Under the pieces are notes generated by a model, which was not told the origin of the DNA, ran no database searches, and saw only the letters and a program-made list of their open reading frames with translations. Made by a program: the position numbers and the translations under genes. From positions 282,856 through 346,855 of the forward strand of contig NZ_PYMB01000002.1 of the NCBI RefSeq assembly GCF_003026455.1: 64,000 nucleotides of DNA, read 5' to 3'. This document shows, in pieces, positions 18,581 to 26,883 of this stretch. This DNA is from Photobacterium rosenbergii. GTDB taxonomy: Bacteria > Pseudomonadota > Gammaproteobacteria > Enterobacterales > Vibrionaceae. Position 1 is the first letter of the stretch, and each line of letters begins with the position of its first letter.

Positions 18581-19585
18581 TTAGAAGGAAAAAGAGTAGG
18601 CGATAGTGATAGACCCATCTTTAAAACGTCCGGTCCCGTCGGCACGGTCGGAAGAATTCCAGCGGTTTCCTGAGTAGTTATTGTACTGGATGGTAATAGT
18701 GCCGGGGCGCCAGTCAAAGTAACCGAAACCGTAGGTGTAGTCAGGGTTCCACGGCTGTTTCTGGGCGCTGTCGAAGTAGTAGAAAGCAGTGCCATTAACA
18801 TACCAGTTGCCAAAAATAGAGTACTTACAACCTAGACTGAGGGTCTTGTGACCTGTCATATATGAGGTGGTGGCAAGATCGAAGTATTCCGGGGTGTAGT
18901 TGAAATCAATTTGACAGCCAATCGCCCCTTCATCGGTAAAGGTTAACCAGCTTTTCACCGGATCGACAACCGGAAACTTCCAGCCTAGCGACCAGGTACC
19001 TTGGTTAAAATTAGTGACAGGCTGTTCATCGGTAGCTTTGAACCGGTTACCACCATAGTTGGCGTACATTAGGCTAAAGGTGTAGGGACGCCAGTCGCTG
19101 TAGCCAAAAACATAGGTGAAGTCGGGGTTCCAAGGCTGCTGTTGATCAGCATCCCAGTAGTAATAAAGTGTACCGGACACAAACCAGTTGCCCAAAATGG
19201 TGTATTTGAGCGAAAGGGTTGTGGTCATATTGGTGTTGGACGGACCGTTAGTGGCATTGGCCGGGATATTGGCTGCTGGGGTTTCCAGTAGTGGATAACC
19301 AAAACCAAGGTTGCCGCTCAACCCGTGTAGGAAGGATTTGTCCTTGTTTTCTTCCCACTCTTCTATGGGTAGGTGAAAGGAACTGGATACCCCTTTCCAG
19401 ATAAGATCAGCTTCACTGGGCTCTTCATCAGTTTCCACTGTCGATATCTTACTGGCTGGAGTCAGCGAGGGCGAGATAGGGGCGGGTGCATGTTTGCGTG
19501 TTTCACTCATATACTCATCGGCCATGCAGGGCATAGCGATCAATAGAGGAAATATCACAAAACAGAAGCAACGCAAGCCCATCAT
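18581..19585 (-). CDS. Outer-membrane beta-barrel-like protein with two homologous halves
   Basis: A 334-residue exported protein with a signal peptide (to about residue 22, PCMA|DE), a Pro/Ser/Glu-rich stretch (~25-70), then alternating aromatic/polar strands. Two halves repeat the same pattern: GNWFVSGTLYYYWD then QQPWNPDFTYVFGYSDWRP in the first, and GNWYVNGTAFYYFD then KQPWNPDYTYGFGYFDWRP in the second. The chain ends in Phe (AYSFSF), the usual end of outer-membrane barrels. I recognise no named family. It could be a channel for the polymer made by the divergent operon, or a surface receptor. It shares its upstream region with that operon and lies ahead of the RTX gene on the same strand. 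Confidence 0.78.
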   Translation of the reverse strand: MMGLRCFCFVIFPLLIAMPCMADEYMSETRKHAPAPISPSLTPASKISTVETDEEPSEADLIWKGVSSSFHLPIEEWEENKDKSFLHGLSGNLGFGYPLLETPAANIPANATNGPSNTNMTTTLSLKYTILGNWFVSGTLYYYWDADQQQPWNPDFTYVFGYSDWRPYTFSLMYANYGGNRFKATDEQPVTNFNQGTWSLGWKFPVVDPVKSWLTFTDEGAIGCQIDFNYTPEYFDLATTSYMTGHKTLSLGCKYSIFGNWYVNGTAFYYFDSAQKQPWNPDYTYGFGYFDWRPGTITIQYNNYSGNRWNSSDRADGTGRFKDGSITIAYSFSF

Positions 19586-19603
19586 CCTTATGTGCCAGAG
19601 TGT

Positions 19604-19628
19604 AAACAGTCACTAGTAGTGGCTGTTT
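19604..19628. promoter_or_regulatory. Near-perfect palindrome at the start of the barrel-protein gene
   Basis: AAACAGTCACTA and TAGTGGCTGTTT form a 12-bp inverted repeat around a single G, with one mismatch. It sits directly downstream of a candidate minus-strand promoter, over its expected transcription start, and between the divergent barrel gene and polysaccharide operon. That is the usual place of a repressor site; an RNA hairpin in the leader is the alternative. Confidence 0.45.
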
Positions 19629-19629
19629 T

Positions 19630-19658
19630 CGTATACAAAGTAAATCAATTACAAGTAA
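19630..19658 (-). promoter_or_regulatory. Candidate sigma-70 promoter for the barrel-protein gene
   Basis: On the minus strand TTACTT and TATACG are separated by 17 bases. The expected start, near 19623, falls inside the palindrome at 19604-19628. Confidence 0.4.
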
Positions 19659-19693
19659 TTTTTTGAGGTAACAAACAGAAAAAGAACAATTTT

Positions 19694-19722
19694 TTGTTGT
19701 GTCTAATAAACCTTACTAGAAT
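19694..19722 (+). promoter_or_regulatory. Candidate sigma-70 promoter of the polysaccharide operon
   Basis: TTGTTG and TAGAAT are separated by 17 bases on the plus strand, about 100 bp before the REC-PP2C start. The leader downstream contains the small palindrome ATGTACAT. No second good promoter was seen inside the operon. Confidence 0.45.
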
Positions 19723-19821
19723 GTAGATGTACATAAAAGCGATTGCATATTGGTTGACGTAAAAAAAAATCTTGTGCAACAATGTGTTTATGCTTGGGTG
19801 GCATGGTTTACAGGTGATTGG

Positions 19822-21081
19822 ATGAAGAAAATCTTACTGGTTGACGATAACAGAACCATGCTTCTATTTATGGAAAAAGTCCTATCTAAGCGTGGTTTTG
19901 ACGTCATCACTGCTAGCGATGGTATGCATGCCTTGCAGGTCCTTGAGGAACGGCCAGACATCCAGTTCGTACTTAGCGATTGGATGATGCCAGAGATGGA
20001 TGGCATTGAGTTGTGTTCCAGGGTGAAGTCGGCGGATTATGGCCGTTACCTGTTTTTCATGCTGCTCTCAGGAAAGGATGATAAGGAATCTATTGTTAGC
20101 GGCATCAATGCTGGAGCCGATGATTTTGTTGTTAAAGATACCCATGTTGATGAATTGGTAGCCCGAATTCAGGCCGGCTTCCGCACATTGGCGCTTCATA
20201 ATGAAATTACAACTAAAAATGAAGCGCTTGATAGTGCCTATGCCACCATGAAGAAAGATTTGGAGTCGGCTGGGGAGTTACTCAAGCGTCTTCTTCCAAC
20301 AGAAAAAAAGATGTCTGGGGTGGAGTTGAGCTATGTATCAATTCCCAGTGCCCAGATAGGTGGTGATATGCTGGGCTACATGAATCTCGATGAGGAGCAT
20401 GTGGCTATCTATTTATTAGATGTCGCTGGGCATGGGGTGTCTTCGGCATTGCTGTCATTTTCAGTGCAGCAAAGTATTGCTGTGAGCTCAGGGCACAGTT
20501 CAATAGTGAAAACCGCTATTGAAGAGCCGCCGTATTATCGCATCACACCTCCTCATGAGGTCTTAAAGCGGCTTAACGAGCAATACCTTAGTGATGATCA
20601 TAATTTGCTGTATTTCACTATGGTGTATGCCGTATTGAACATTAAAACAGGGAAAATGGCTTTCTCTATCGCAGGTCATCCACCACTGGTATGGCTGCAC
20701 TCGAAGTTGGGGGACGCCGAATTTATTGGCCAAGAAAGCTTTGTTGTTGGGGCTTTTGATTTCGTTGATTACGAAACGTCTTACATCCAGCTAGAGCCTG
20801 GCGATAAAGTGTGGATGTATTCCGATGGGATCACTGAAGCGGAAAAAGGCAATGAAATGTTTTCGGAAGAGGGTTTCCGGAAAACGGTTGTTGATTTGAA
20901 AGATCAGCCAACCACGCTACAAACAGAGTTGTTAGTAAACAATGTAAGAGATTGGCAGCAGGCTGAGCAGTTTGATGATGACGTCAGCGTGCTTGTTGTT
21001 GAATGGAAAGGCAATCCAGAAAGGGAGCAGCTATGCAATATGAAACTATCAACCAAGGTCAATGCACAATTCTTCAAATAA
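19822..21081 (+). CDS. Response regulator with PP2C-type (RsbU/SpoIIE) phosphatase output
   Basis: A 419-residue protein: receiver domain (1-125, acidic pair D9/D10, phospho-acceptor D53 in LSDWMMPEMDG), a short helical linker, and a SpoIIE-like PPM phosphatase (~165-400) with GGDMLGY, DVAGHG and the late DDDVSVLVV motif, all metal-binding signatures. It should dephosphorylate a STAS-domain antagonist when its receiver is phosphorylated. The ATG at 19822 is preferred over a GTG or TTG further upstream because it has AGGTG five bases away and begins directly with the receiver (MKKILLVDDN). The tail overlaps the STAS gene by 49 bp. It heads an 11-gene operon and is the likely input point for a kinase such as the one at 8772. 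Confidence 0.93.
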   Translation: MKKILLVDDNRTMLLFMEKVLSKRGFDVITASDGMHALQVLEERPDIQFVLSDWMMPEMDGIELCSRVKSADYGRYLFFMLLSGKDDKESIVSGINAGADDFVVKDTHVDELVARIQAGFRTLALHNEITTKNEALDSAYATMKKDLESAGELLKRLLPTEKKMSGVELSYVSIPSAQIGGDMLGYMNLDEEHVAIYLLDVAGHGVSSALLSFSVQQSIAVSSGHSSIVKTAIEEPPYYRITPPHEVLKRLNEQYLSDDHNLLYFTMVYAVLNIKTGKMAFSIAGHPPLVWLHSKLGDAEFIGQESFVVGAFDFVDYETSYIQLEPGDKVWMYSDGITEAEKGNEMFSEEGFRKTVVDLKDQPTTLQTELLVNNVRDWQQAEQFDDDVSVLVVEWKGNPEREQLCNMKLSTKVNAQFFK

Positions 21082-21365
21082 AAGAAGAACGCTTTGACGC
21101 GAAGTTAGCACCTAGTTTCCGCGAAGAAGTCGAGAAATTGTCTGCAGATATTGGTAGTCATCTCGTGCTTGATTTATCGGAAGTCCGTTTTATGGATAGC
21201 AGTGGCCTAGGGGCTGTAATGGCTGTTTATAAAATGCTGCGCGGTAAAAAAATCAGTGTCGTGAATCCACAGCGTGCGGTTAAAGAGCTACTGAAATTAA
21301 CCCGTATGGACAAGCTGATCACCAGCTTTGACACCATTGAAGATGCAGTCGCAACCATGGCATAA
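21033..21365 (+). CDS. STAS-domain anti-sigma-factor antagonist (RsbV/SpoIIAA-like)
   Basis: A 110-residue single STAS domain. The phosphorylation motif FMDSSGLGA is intact, with S56 as the expected phosphoserine by comparison with SpoIIAA. GGGAG lies seven bases before the ATG at 21033; the gene starts inside the end of the phosphatase gene, so the two are likely translationally coupled. In partner-switch systems the unphosphorylated STAS protein captures the kinase and frees another target. Its phosphatase (just upstream) and kinase (22577) are both in this operon. Confidence 0.92.
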   Translation: MQYETINQGQCTILQIKEERFDAKLAPSFREEVEKLSADIGSHLVLDLSEVRFMDSSGLGAVMAVYKMLRGKKISVVNPQRAVKELLKLTRMDKLITSFDTIEDAVATMA

Positions 21366-21376
21366 AGGAGTATGGC

Positions 21377-22558
21377 ATGAAAGGAATGATCCTCGCCGCA
21401 GGGAAAGGAACACGAGTTAGGCCGATTACCCAAATAATTCCTAAACCGATGATTCCTATTTTGGGTAAGCCCGTGATGGAATCAATGATACAGCTTTTTG
21501 CATCACATGGTATTGATAAAATTGTGGTCAATACCAGCCACTTGGCTGAAGTTATCGAAAATTATTTTGGCGATGGCCATCATTTCAATGTCCAGTTGTC
21601 ATTCTCCTACGAAGGTGAAATTGTTGACGGAAATTTTGTCAGCAAAGCGATGGGTTCTGCTGGAGGGATGAGAAAAATCCAAGATTTCTCAGGCTTTTTT
21701 GATGAGACTTTTGTTGTGGTATGCGGCGATGCTTGGATTGATTTGGACTTGACTGAAGCTGTGCGCCGCCACAAAAAAAATGGCGGTATAGCGACTATTG
21801 TTACTCGTGATGTCGCGCTGGAAGAAGTGTCAAAATACGGTGTCGTTGTCACTGATAGTTATGGAAAAGTCACTAGCTTCCAAGAAAAACCAGCAATGGA
21901 AGAGGCTCTTTCTACCCAAATCAATACTGGCATATATATTTTCGAGCCAGCTATCTTTGATTATATTCCTGCTGAACAGGAATATGATATTGGTAGTGAA
22001 CTGTTCCCTAAGCTAGTTGAAAGTAATGTTGATTTCTATGCGACGAGTATGGATTTCCAATGGCTTGATGTGGGTAATATCAGTGATATCTGGACGGTGA
22101 CCAGTGATATTATGAAAGGTAAAGTACCGGGATACCCCATCCCAGGCACTCAAGTGAAACCTGGTATTTGGGTGGGTATCAATACGGTTTTCGATATTGA
22201 TAGTTGTGATATTACACCTCCTGTTATCGTAAGTAGTGGCTGTGAAATTCAACCCGGTGCGACTATTGAAGGCCCTGTAGTGATTGGTGCCAACAGTAAA
22301 GTGGAATCCGGTGCAGTCATTAAGCAAAGCTTGGTCAGTGAATATATCCACGTCGCTGCTTCTGCCTATGTAGAAGAAAAAACGGTGTTTGGAGATTATT
22401 TCATTAGCCATGATGGCTATACCCAGTCTCTAAGTGAACTTAAAGCGGTGAATATTCTTAATGACCGGCGTCAAGTGCAACCAATGATGGGTTCCTTGGG
22501 CAGTATTTCTACTTATATTCCCTCTGCAACTGGTGAAGAGGAAGACATTCTTAACTAA
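21377..22558 (+). CDS. NDP-sugar pyrophosphorylase (mannose-1-P guanylyltransferase-like)
   Basis: A 393-residue nucleotidyltransferase with a left-handed beta-helix tail. The N-terminal signature GMILAAGKGTRVRPIT plus PKPMIPI is intact, and CGDAW supplies the metal-binding Asp; the C-terminal ~130 residues carry hexapeptide-like repeats (PGATIEGPVVIGANSKV). Such enzymes make GDP-mannose, UDP- or dTDP-glucose, or other activated sugars; the nucleotide and sugar are not determined by what I can see. It lies 11 bp after the STAS gene, between the two partner-switch proteins, and probably supplies donor for the GT2 enzyme. Confidence 0.85.
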   Translation: MKGMILAAGKGTRVRPITQIIPKPMIPILGKPVMESMIQLFASHGIDKIVVNTSHLAEVIENYFGDGHHFNVQLSFSYEGEIVDGNFVSKAMGSAGGMRKIQDFSGFFDETFVVVCGDAWIDLDLTEAVRRHKKNGGIATIVTRDVALEEVSKYGVVVTDSYGKVTSFQEKPAMEEALSTQINTGIYIFEPAIFDYIPAEQEYDIGSELFPKLVESNVDFYATSMDFQWLDVGNISDIWTVTSDIMKGKVPGYPIPGTQVKPGIWVGINTVFDIDSCDITPPVIVSSGCEIQPGATIEGPVVIGANSKVESGAVIKQSLVSEYIHVAASAYVEEKTVFGDYFISHDGYTQSLSELKAVNILNDRRQVQPMMGSLGSISTYIPSATGEEEDILN

Positions 22559-22576
22559 ATAGGTAAGGGCTTACCA

Positions 22577-23026
22577 ATGGATATAGTCACTGAGAGGTTT
22601 AGTAAGCAGTACAGTAGTTCTCCAGATGTATCGCGTGATATTGCTGAAGATATGCAGGGATATTTGCGAAACAACCAGGTTTCACAAGAGATTATTGATC
22701 AAATTGAATTATGTCTTGTAGAGGTGGTAAATAATGCGTATGAGCATGCCTATCAATATTCAGATGAATTACCGATAGAGTGTTCATGCTTTTTTAACTC
22801 CAATAACGAATTGGTCTTTGAAGTGTCAGACTATGGCCAGTCAATGAGCAAGGAGGAGTTTAACCGAGCGGTTAATGGTGAGTTTATTGAGCCCGATCCC
22901 GATGATCCTGAAACATGGACCACATCAGGTCGGGGGTTCATTATTGTCGTCCAGCTTACTGATAATCTTGAATATATTCAAAATGGCAATAAGAACACCT
23001 TTAAGCTTCTAAAGCGCGCAGAGTAA
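22577..23026 (+). CDS. RsbW-like serine kinase / anti-sigma-type ATPase
   Basis: A 149-residue single GHKL ATPase domain. The N box (ELCLVEVVNNAYEHAY, ~42-57), G1 box (VSDYGQ) and G2 box (SGRGFIIV) are all present. It should phosphorylate the STAS protein encoded two genes upstream and, when free, bind a further partner. No sigma factor is encoded nearby, so its target may be an enzyme, or a sigma factor or regulator elsewhere. AAGGG precedes the ATG. Gaps of 18 and 20 bp tie it to the operon. Confidence 0.9.
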   Translation: MDIVTERFSKQYSSSPDVSRDIAEDMQGYLRNNQVSQEIIDQIELCLVEVVNNAYEHAYQYSDELPIECSCFFNSNNELVFEVSDYGQSMSKEEFNRAVNGEFIEPDPDDPETWTTSGRGFIIVVQLTDNLEYIQNGNKNTFKLLKRAE

Positions 23027-23046
23027 CCATTCATAATAGGGAAAAT

Positions 23047-25197
23047 ATGAGAATAATATTATTGATGACGTTATTCTCATTATCTTCTTGTGCTTCTTTT
23101 TCGGATAGTAATGACTGGCATGTCAATAAGCAGTCGTTAAATGGAAACTGGCGCCTAGAGATAATTGATGAAAACGACAAATGGGCAGGACAGTACAATG
23201 TGACTGTGCCGGGCCATTGGAAAACGTCAGGCATCAATTATTCAGGCGCCGTTTATTATGACCGAAGTTTTCGAATAAATGACTTATCTGACACTAGCCG
23301 CTATTGGCTTGAGTTTGATGGCGTTGATTATGAATCGGCGGTAACTATTAATGGAAGGTATATTTCTCGCCAGACCGGTTACTTTATTCCGCATAATATG
23401 GAAGTAACAGGTTTGCTCCAATCAGGAGACAATACCCTCAACGTTTGGGTTAACAGCCCGAACGAAAAGCAAACCTCAGACTGGTCGTTACATAAAACCT
23501 TGATTAAAGGTGTCCTCAATCACCATGATACCCGCCCAGGTGGTGCTTGGTCAGACAAAGGCCAAGATTGGAACTCGGGGGGGATATGGGGAGAGGTCAC
23601 TTTAAGGCAAACTGGCCCTGTCGCTGTGGACTCGCTAAAAGTTCGTCCTCGGGTATATCACACCGACAAGCAAATTACTTCAGCTGAGATAGAACTGTCC
23701 GTAGATTCCAACCGTGATGAAGTTGTAGCAATAGAGTTGGTGCTGACATCGCCTGATACCAGCAAGGCAGAAACTTATATCTTTGAAGAAATGATTCAAA
23801 AAGGGAAAACCAAGCTTGAGCTTTCTATTCCCCAGTCTACCCGCCAACTATGGTGGCCCTGGGATTGGGGCGAACCGGCACTTTATGATCTCACGGTTTC
23901 CCTGTCTGTAGGTGACCAACTGACGGATAAGAGAACAGTGGCAGTTGGTTTCCGTGAAGTGGCTTTAGACACAGAAAATAAACAGTTTCTAGTAAACGGC
24001 AAACCTTACTTTATTCGGGGGACCAATTACATCGCCAGCCAATGGCTGGGTGAGGTCTCAGATGGGCAGTATCAACAAGATCTTGAGTTGATGAAACAAG
24101 CCAACATCAATAGCGTTCGTGTCCATGCCCATGTGGCCGGTAAAGCTTTCTATGAACTGGCTGATAAAGCCGGTATGGTCGTCTGGCAAGATTTCCCTTT
24201 GCAGTGGGGCTACAGCGATTCTCCGAGCTTCGCTATAGAAGCTGCCCGCCAAGCTGAAGCCATGACAGATTTACTTTACAACCACCCTTCTATCGCATTC
24301 TGGTCCGGCCATAATGAGCCGCCGTGGGATGCTACCTGGATGAAGTATAAGTATCCATCATATCAGCCGAGCCAGAATCAGCTTCTTACTGAGAGTGTCT
24401 ACCAAGCCTTGAATAAAGCAGGCGATAAAAGGGTAGTGCGCAAGGCTTCCTATACCCATGAGCACCCTTGGCTAGGCTGGTACTCGGGCTCCTACAAGGA
24501 TTACCGGACTTACCAACCTTCAATGATTGTGAGCGAGTTTGGTGCTCAGGCCATGCCAAGCTGGGCTTTATTGCAGGAAATCCTCGATGGGGATGATGGG
24601 TGGCCATTGGTTGAGCAAGTTTTAAACACTCTCAACTACCACAATTATCAGCATCATGAAACAATGAATATTGCTGCTGTGCAACAAGGTGAATCTCTAT
24701 CACACTTTTGGAATAATTCTCAAGAATATCAAAGGCTAGTGACCAAATACGCCGCTGAGCATCTAAGGTTGAATAAGGGTAAAGGGGTTGCCGCAATCTA
24801 CCAGTTTATGCTGGTGGACAGTTGGCCTTCGGTCACTTGGTCTGTATTAGATGTCGAAAGGGTGGCAAAGCCGGGCTATTACGCCCTGAAACAGTCATAC
24901 CAACCGGTATTGGCGATTGCACAAGCCGAACTGACCGCCTTGCAGCCCACACTGACGTTGAGTGTGATTAATGACTCCCTGGTCAGTTTTAATGATGCTT
25001 CTTTGGTTGTGACCAACAGCTACAACCAAAAAAGCTGGAAATACGAGGGGCTGAACATTGCTGCCAATTCATTGCTTGAAGTTGCAAATCAGCAACCAAT
25101 AGATGGCTTGGCTTCCTATTTAACGCTGGAGCTCAGGGATAACAAGGGCGAAACAGTGAGTATTAACCGCTACCTTGCACAGGACTTGGAAGGCTAG
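23047..25197 (+). CDS. GH2-family glycoside hydrolase lipoprotein
   Basis: A 716-residue GH2 enzyme with a lipoprotein signal (lipobox LSSC, Cys15, Ala at +2, so outer-membrane sorting is expected). Order: jelly-roll sugar-binding domain (~30-185), Ig-like domain (~195-300), TIM barrel (~305-600) and a small C-terminal beta domain. The acid/base is E424 in SGHNEP and the nucleophile E497 in VSEFGAQ. It resembles the beta-mannosidase and exo-glucosaminidase side of GH2 more than LacZ. It likely acts on non-reducing ends in the periplasm, trimming or editing the polymer. The GH9 gene starts 3 bp after its stop. Confidence 0.88.
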   Translation: MRIILLMTLFSLSSCASFSDSNDWHVNKQSLNGNWRLEIIDENDKWAGQYNVTVPGHWKTSGINYSGAVYYDRSFRINDLSDTSRYWLEFDGVDYESAVTINGRYISRQTGYFIPHNMEVTGLLQSGDNTLNVWVNSPNEKQTSDWSLHKTLIKGVLNHHDTRPGGAWSDKGQDWNSGGIWGEVTLRQTGPVAVDSLKVRPRVYHTDKQITSAEIELSVDSNRDEVVAIELVLTSPDTSKAETYIFEEMIQKGKTKLELSIPQSTRQLWWPWDWGEPALYDLTVSLSVGDQLTDKRTVAVGFREVALDTENKQFLVNGKPYFIRGTNYIASQWLGEVSDGQYQQDLELMKQANINSVRVHAHVAGKAFYELADKAGMVVWQDFPLQWGYSDSPSFAIEAARQAEAMTDLLYNHPSIAFWSGHNEPPWDATWMKYKYPSYQPSQNQLLTESVYQALNKAGDKRVVRKASYTHEHPWLGWYSGSYKDYRTYQPSMIVSEFGAQAMPSWALLQEILDGDDGWPLVEQVLNTLNYHNYQHHETMNIAAVQQGESLSHFWNNSQEYQRLVTKYAAEHLRLNKGKGVAAIYQFMLVDSWPSVTWSVLDVERVAKPGYYALKQSYQPVLAIAQAELTALQPTLTLSVINDSLVSFNDASLVVTNSYNQKSWKYEGLNIAANSLLEVANQQPIDGLASYLTLELRDNKGETVSINRYLAQDLEG

Positions 25198-25200
25198 ATT

Positions 25201-26868
25201 ATGACAAAGGGACTTAGCTATATCATAGGCGCGACGGTGGCGTTCTCAGCTCACAGCGCAGATATCATGGTAAACCAGTCAGGGTACCTCCCGTCAGGGG
25301 ATAAATTTGCCTATGTATTGGCAGAGCAAGTTAATGATGTGCAATTGATATCGGTCTCTGATGGAAGTGTCGTTGCCGAATTGGCGCGTTCAGGTGAGGT
25401 CACCCTGCCTGATGAGCGTAAGGTGACAGCGGTTGATTTTTCAAAGGTAAACAGCAGTGGTTGGTATCAATTGGTAACGGGAAGCAGCCAATCAGTGCCT
25501 TTTCAAATCGGTGCAGATGCCTACCAGCCGCTTAACGAGCGTTTGGTCCATGCACTTTACCTCCAACGTTCAGGGATGCCTATCCAAGATATCTCAACGG
25601 GGATGAATCGTCCTGAAAGCCATATGCAGGATGGTTTAATGTTCCGGGACGATGCTTTTCACAAGGCCGGCACCAAGCTGGATGTTGTTGGTGGGTGGTA
25701 TGACGCCGGTGATTTCGGCAAGTATGTCGCAACCACAACTATTACTGTTGCGAGGCTGCTCGAGGCCTATCGCCAAACGCCTCAGCTGTATGCCAAGTCA
25801 AAACTACCCGGCAGTGATATACCTGCCATTATCGACGAATCTATCTATGCACTGGATTGGCTGTTGAAGATGCAGCGTGAAGACGGTGCTGTATACCGCA
25901 AGGTCTCGGGCGCAAGATGGCCTGCGAAAATTGGCCCTTGGCAAGATAACCAGCCACGCTATATCTATGGTGTCAGCACCCCTGAAACGGCCAAATTTGC
26001 AGCGACAATGGCCTTTGCCGCTAGGATCATCAAGCCCTTCGATGCAGACCTATCCCGTCAATACCTCAGTGCTGCTATCCATGCCTCTAACTACCTTTCC
26101 GGGCAAGACGAACAATATTTCGACTGGAAAGAGGGGGATGACAGTGGTTCCGGCCCTTACATGAAGAATAAGTTTGATGCCGAAGCGTCTTTGGACACCG
26201 ATGTAGATGACAGGCTTTGGGCCTATGCCGAGCTTTATATCACCACAGGGCAGGATAAGTTCAAACAAGCTTTCCAGGACAGTTATGACCCGCAATGGAT
26301 TGATATTTTCGAATGGAAGAACCCTGCGGCGATGGGGGTTTGGCACCTGATTCTCTCTGAGGAAAAAGGGGAGTTCAGGGACCAACTTATCAACGACCTC
26401 GACAAGGTTGCTGCCCGTTATATCCAGCAAGCGCAACAGTCACCATTTAGGGTGGCGAACCAGCGTTTTATCTGGGGCTCGAACAAAATGACTGCAGAAG
26501 CTGGGATCTTGATTGCTTGGGCTGATTTTGCCAAAGGGCGCTTGGATAACCGGGCCTCAGTTCAGTCACAAATTGATTATTTGTTGGGGGCCAATGCCTT
26601 CGATATGAGTTTTGTCACTCACAGTGGCACCTATTCGGTACGCAACCTTCATCACCTGTACCGAATTGCGACAGGCGTCAGCTTACCCGGCTACTTGGTC
26701 GGTGGGCCGAATGAAATGGCGCAAGCTGGAGTCGCACCGAAAAATATGGGGATGCTGAGTTATGTCGATAGCGAGAAGTCTTATGCAGTTAATGAGTTCG
26801 CGATTGATTACAACGCCAGTCTGATTGGTTTGATTGCCGTGCATCACGCTTACTTTAATCATTATTAA
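25201..26868 (+). CDS. GH9-family endoglucanase
   Basis: A 555-residue secreted enzyme: signal peptide (~1-19, AHSA|D), CelD-type N-terminal Ig-like domain (~20-100), then an alpha/alpha-six barrel (~110-555). Catalytic signatures are GGWYDAGDFGKY (D168, D171) and the Glu of VNEFAIDYNA (E532), plus the HHLYRIATG substrate-binding His/Arg motif. GH9 enzymes cut beta-1,4-glucan chains by inversion. Bacterial cellulose operons carry a GH8 endoglucanase (BcsZ) in the same place, so this is probably its functional counterpart. GGAAGG at the end of the GH2 gene serves as ribosome site. Confidence 0.92.
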   Translation: MTKGLSYIIGATVAFSAHSADIMVNQSGYLPSGDKFAYVLAEQVNDVQLISVSDGSVVAELARSGEVTLPDERKVTAVDFSKVNSSGWYQLVTGSSQSVPFQIGADAYQPLNERLVHALYLQRSGMPIQDISTGMNRPESHMQDGLMFRDDAFHKAGTKLDVVGGWYDAGDFGKYVATTTITVARLLEAYRQTPQLYAKSKLPGSDIPAIIDESIYALDWLLKMQREDGAVYRKVSGARWPAKIGPWQDNQPRYIYGVSTPETAKFAATMAFAARIIKPFDADLSRQYLSAAIHASNYLSGQDEQYFDWKEGDDSGSGPYMKNKFDAEASLDTDVDDRLWAYAELYITTGQDKFKQAFQDSYDPQWIDIFEWKNPAAMGVWHLILSEEKGEFRDQLINDLDKVAARYIQQAQQSPFRVANQRFIWGSNKMTAEAGILIAWADFAKGRLDNRASVQSQIDYLLGANAFDMSFVTHSGTYSVRNLHHLYRIATGVSLPGYLVGGPNEMAQAGVAPKNMGMLSYVDSEKSYAVNEFAIDYNASLIGLIAVHHAYFNHY

Positions 26869-26883
26869 CCGGAGTGAGAGCTC

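Noticed and set aside
19803..19821. Sigma-54-like TGGCATG just before the REC-PP2C start
   Set aside because: The GC at the -12 position is missing, and the start site would fall at or beyond the ATG.
21033..21081. 49-bp overlap of the phosphatase and STAS genes as a sign of frameshift
   Set aside because: Both proteins are full length with intact motifs; the extra ~20 residues of the phosphatase follow its last conserved motif. It looks like ordinary coupling.
23047..26868. GH2 and GH9 as part of a polysaccharide-degradation locus
   Set aside because: There is no TonB receptor, sugar transporter or catabolic kinase nearby, and they share one operon with a synthase and its regulators, so a role in synthesis fits better.
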